Assembly (NCBI RefSeq): GCF_030464885.1
Contig: NZ_JALPRJ010000061.1
Location: forward strand, 1-51,814
DNA length: 51,814 bases
Direction: 5' to 3'
Origin: Caballeronia sp. SEWSISQ10-4 2
Lineage (GTDB): Bacteria; Pseudomonadota; Gammaproteobacteria; Burkholderiales; Burkholderiaceae
Shown: positions 51,368-51,814 of the stretch, in pieces
Position numbering within the stretch: the first letter of the stretch is position 1
How the letters are laid out: every line of letters starts with the position of its first letter
The notes under the pieces: model-generated
What the model was told of the DNA's origin: nothing
The model's input: only the letters and a program-made list of their open reading frames with translations
Database searches by the model: none
Program-made: the position numbers and the translations under genes

Positions 51368-51814
51368 TTCGGTGCGCTCAGCGGTTCTCGGTTTCAAACC
51401 GAGGCTGCTATCGCGGATTGAATTTACGGATGGGCGCCTGAAGCGGTTGAAGTGGCGCGGATGCCGTGTGGCGGCACTCGTCACCCCGTGATCCGGCATT
51501 TCTTTTTTGCATACGCCTTAGCACAACGGGAATTGGCATCTGGCGATTGCCGGGAGCCAAATTTTGGTTCCGACTTCGGATTGAATTGGAAGGGCTCGGC
51601 TTCAGGACGTTGGCCCTCTGTGTGAGCTCTGCGTCTTTTGGCTTCGCGTCAGCATCCGCCGGCTTTCGTCGGCTCCGCGCTTCGGCGCAGGGATGCTTCC
51701 TCTTCAAGCCACGAACGGCTCTATTCGAGTCTCGATGCGCGGCATCACGACTCGCGGCGTTGCCAGGCGCCACAAAAAACGAAACCATGCGGTGCCGAGT
51801 CGCCCCCCCCCCCC
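51368..51814. other. Right edge, no gene supported, ends in a C homopolymer
   Basis: A 126-codon minus-strand frame (51408-51788) lacks a ribosome site and has Arg/Ala/Pro-rich composition typical of spurious frames in GC-rich DNA; I do not accept it. The last 12 bases are all C, most likely a sequencing or assembly edge. Confidence 0.5.

Noticed and set aside
51408..51788. 126-codon minus-strand frame at the right edge
   Set aside because: No ribosome site, composition like a spurious frame, and the region is at an assembly edge.

Overview
The window looks like the origin end of a secondary replicon (chromid or megaplasmid) of a Burkholderiaceae bacterium of the Burkholderia/Paraburkholderia/Caballeronia type. 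The reasons are high GC, a hopanoid operon, DUF4148 and BON small secreted proteins, an H-NS paralogue of the Burkholderia form, and above all a replication/partition block of parA, parB, a Rep_3 initiator, a KfrA-like protein and a tyrosine-recombinase-like protein. No rRNA, tRNA, CRISPR array or intact insertion sequence is seen. The last 12 bases are a C homopolymer, so the right edge is probably an assembly end.

Layout. 0-3 kb: small conserved proteins, including DUF6566-like and DUF2000 members and one gene that seems to have lost its 5' end. 3.1-7.9 kb: a minus-strand hopanoid operon (hpnD, hpnE, shc, hpnG-like phosphorylase) in which every junction overlaps by 1-4 bases. 8.5-12.3 kb: a hybrid sensor kinase and a YflT-type stress protein. 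12.3-18.6 kb: an FMN reductase, small secreted proteins, an H-NS protein, a serine hydrolase, a LuxR regulator and a lipoprotein. 18.7-23.3 kb: a sigma-54 regulator divergent from a GntP-type transporter and a 3-hydroxybutyrate dehydrogenase, with a sigma-54 promoter in between (ketone-body/PHB use). 23.4-30.6 kb: an AI-2E-family permease, a second hybrid kinase, and small genes. 30.7-38.8 kb: a CadC-like TPR regulator, an MHS-type transporter, a SerA-like dehydrogenase, an AraC regulator, a fumarylacetoacetase-family hydrolase, and an XRE-GNAT operon with a clear operator. 39-43.9 kb: a Tat-exported phospholipase C, a lipoprotein, a beta-barrel protein and CsbD.

44-51.8 kb is the replication module. 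About 18 direct iterons of the form GGTGAG-N4-TRCGGGAG fill the 1.7 kb between the divergent kfrA-like and rep genes. parS-like palindromes (TTTATGCGCATAAA core) sit between parA and parB, upstream of parA, and at 42.7 kb.

The most interesting signal is that the same 18-bp iteron recurs outside the origin: at 14.3-14.8 kb (three copies), 25.6 kb (tandem pair), 37.5 kb, 41.6 kb (inverted pair) and 45.0-45.1 kb (inverted pair), mostly in intergenic DNA and more densely towards the origin. This suggests a dispersed set of initiator-binding sites that may titrate Rep, couple distant DNA to the origin, or mark relics of origin duplication. Function calls rest on reading motifs by eye; no database search was run.
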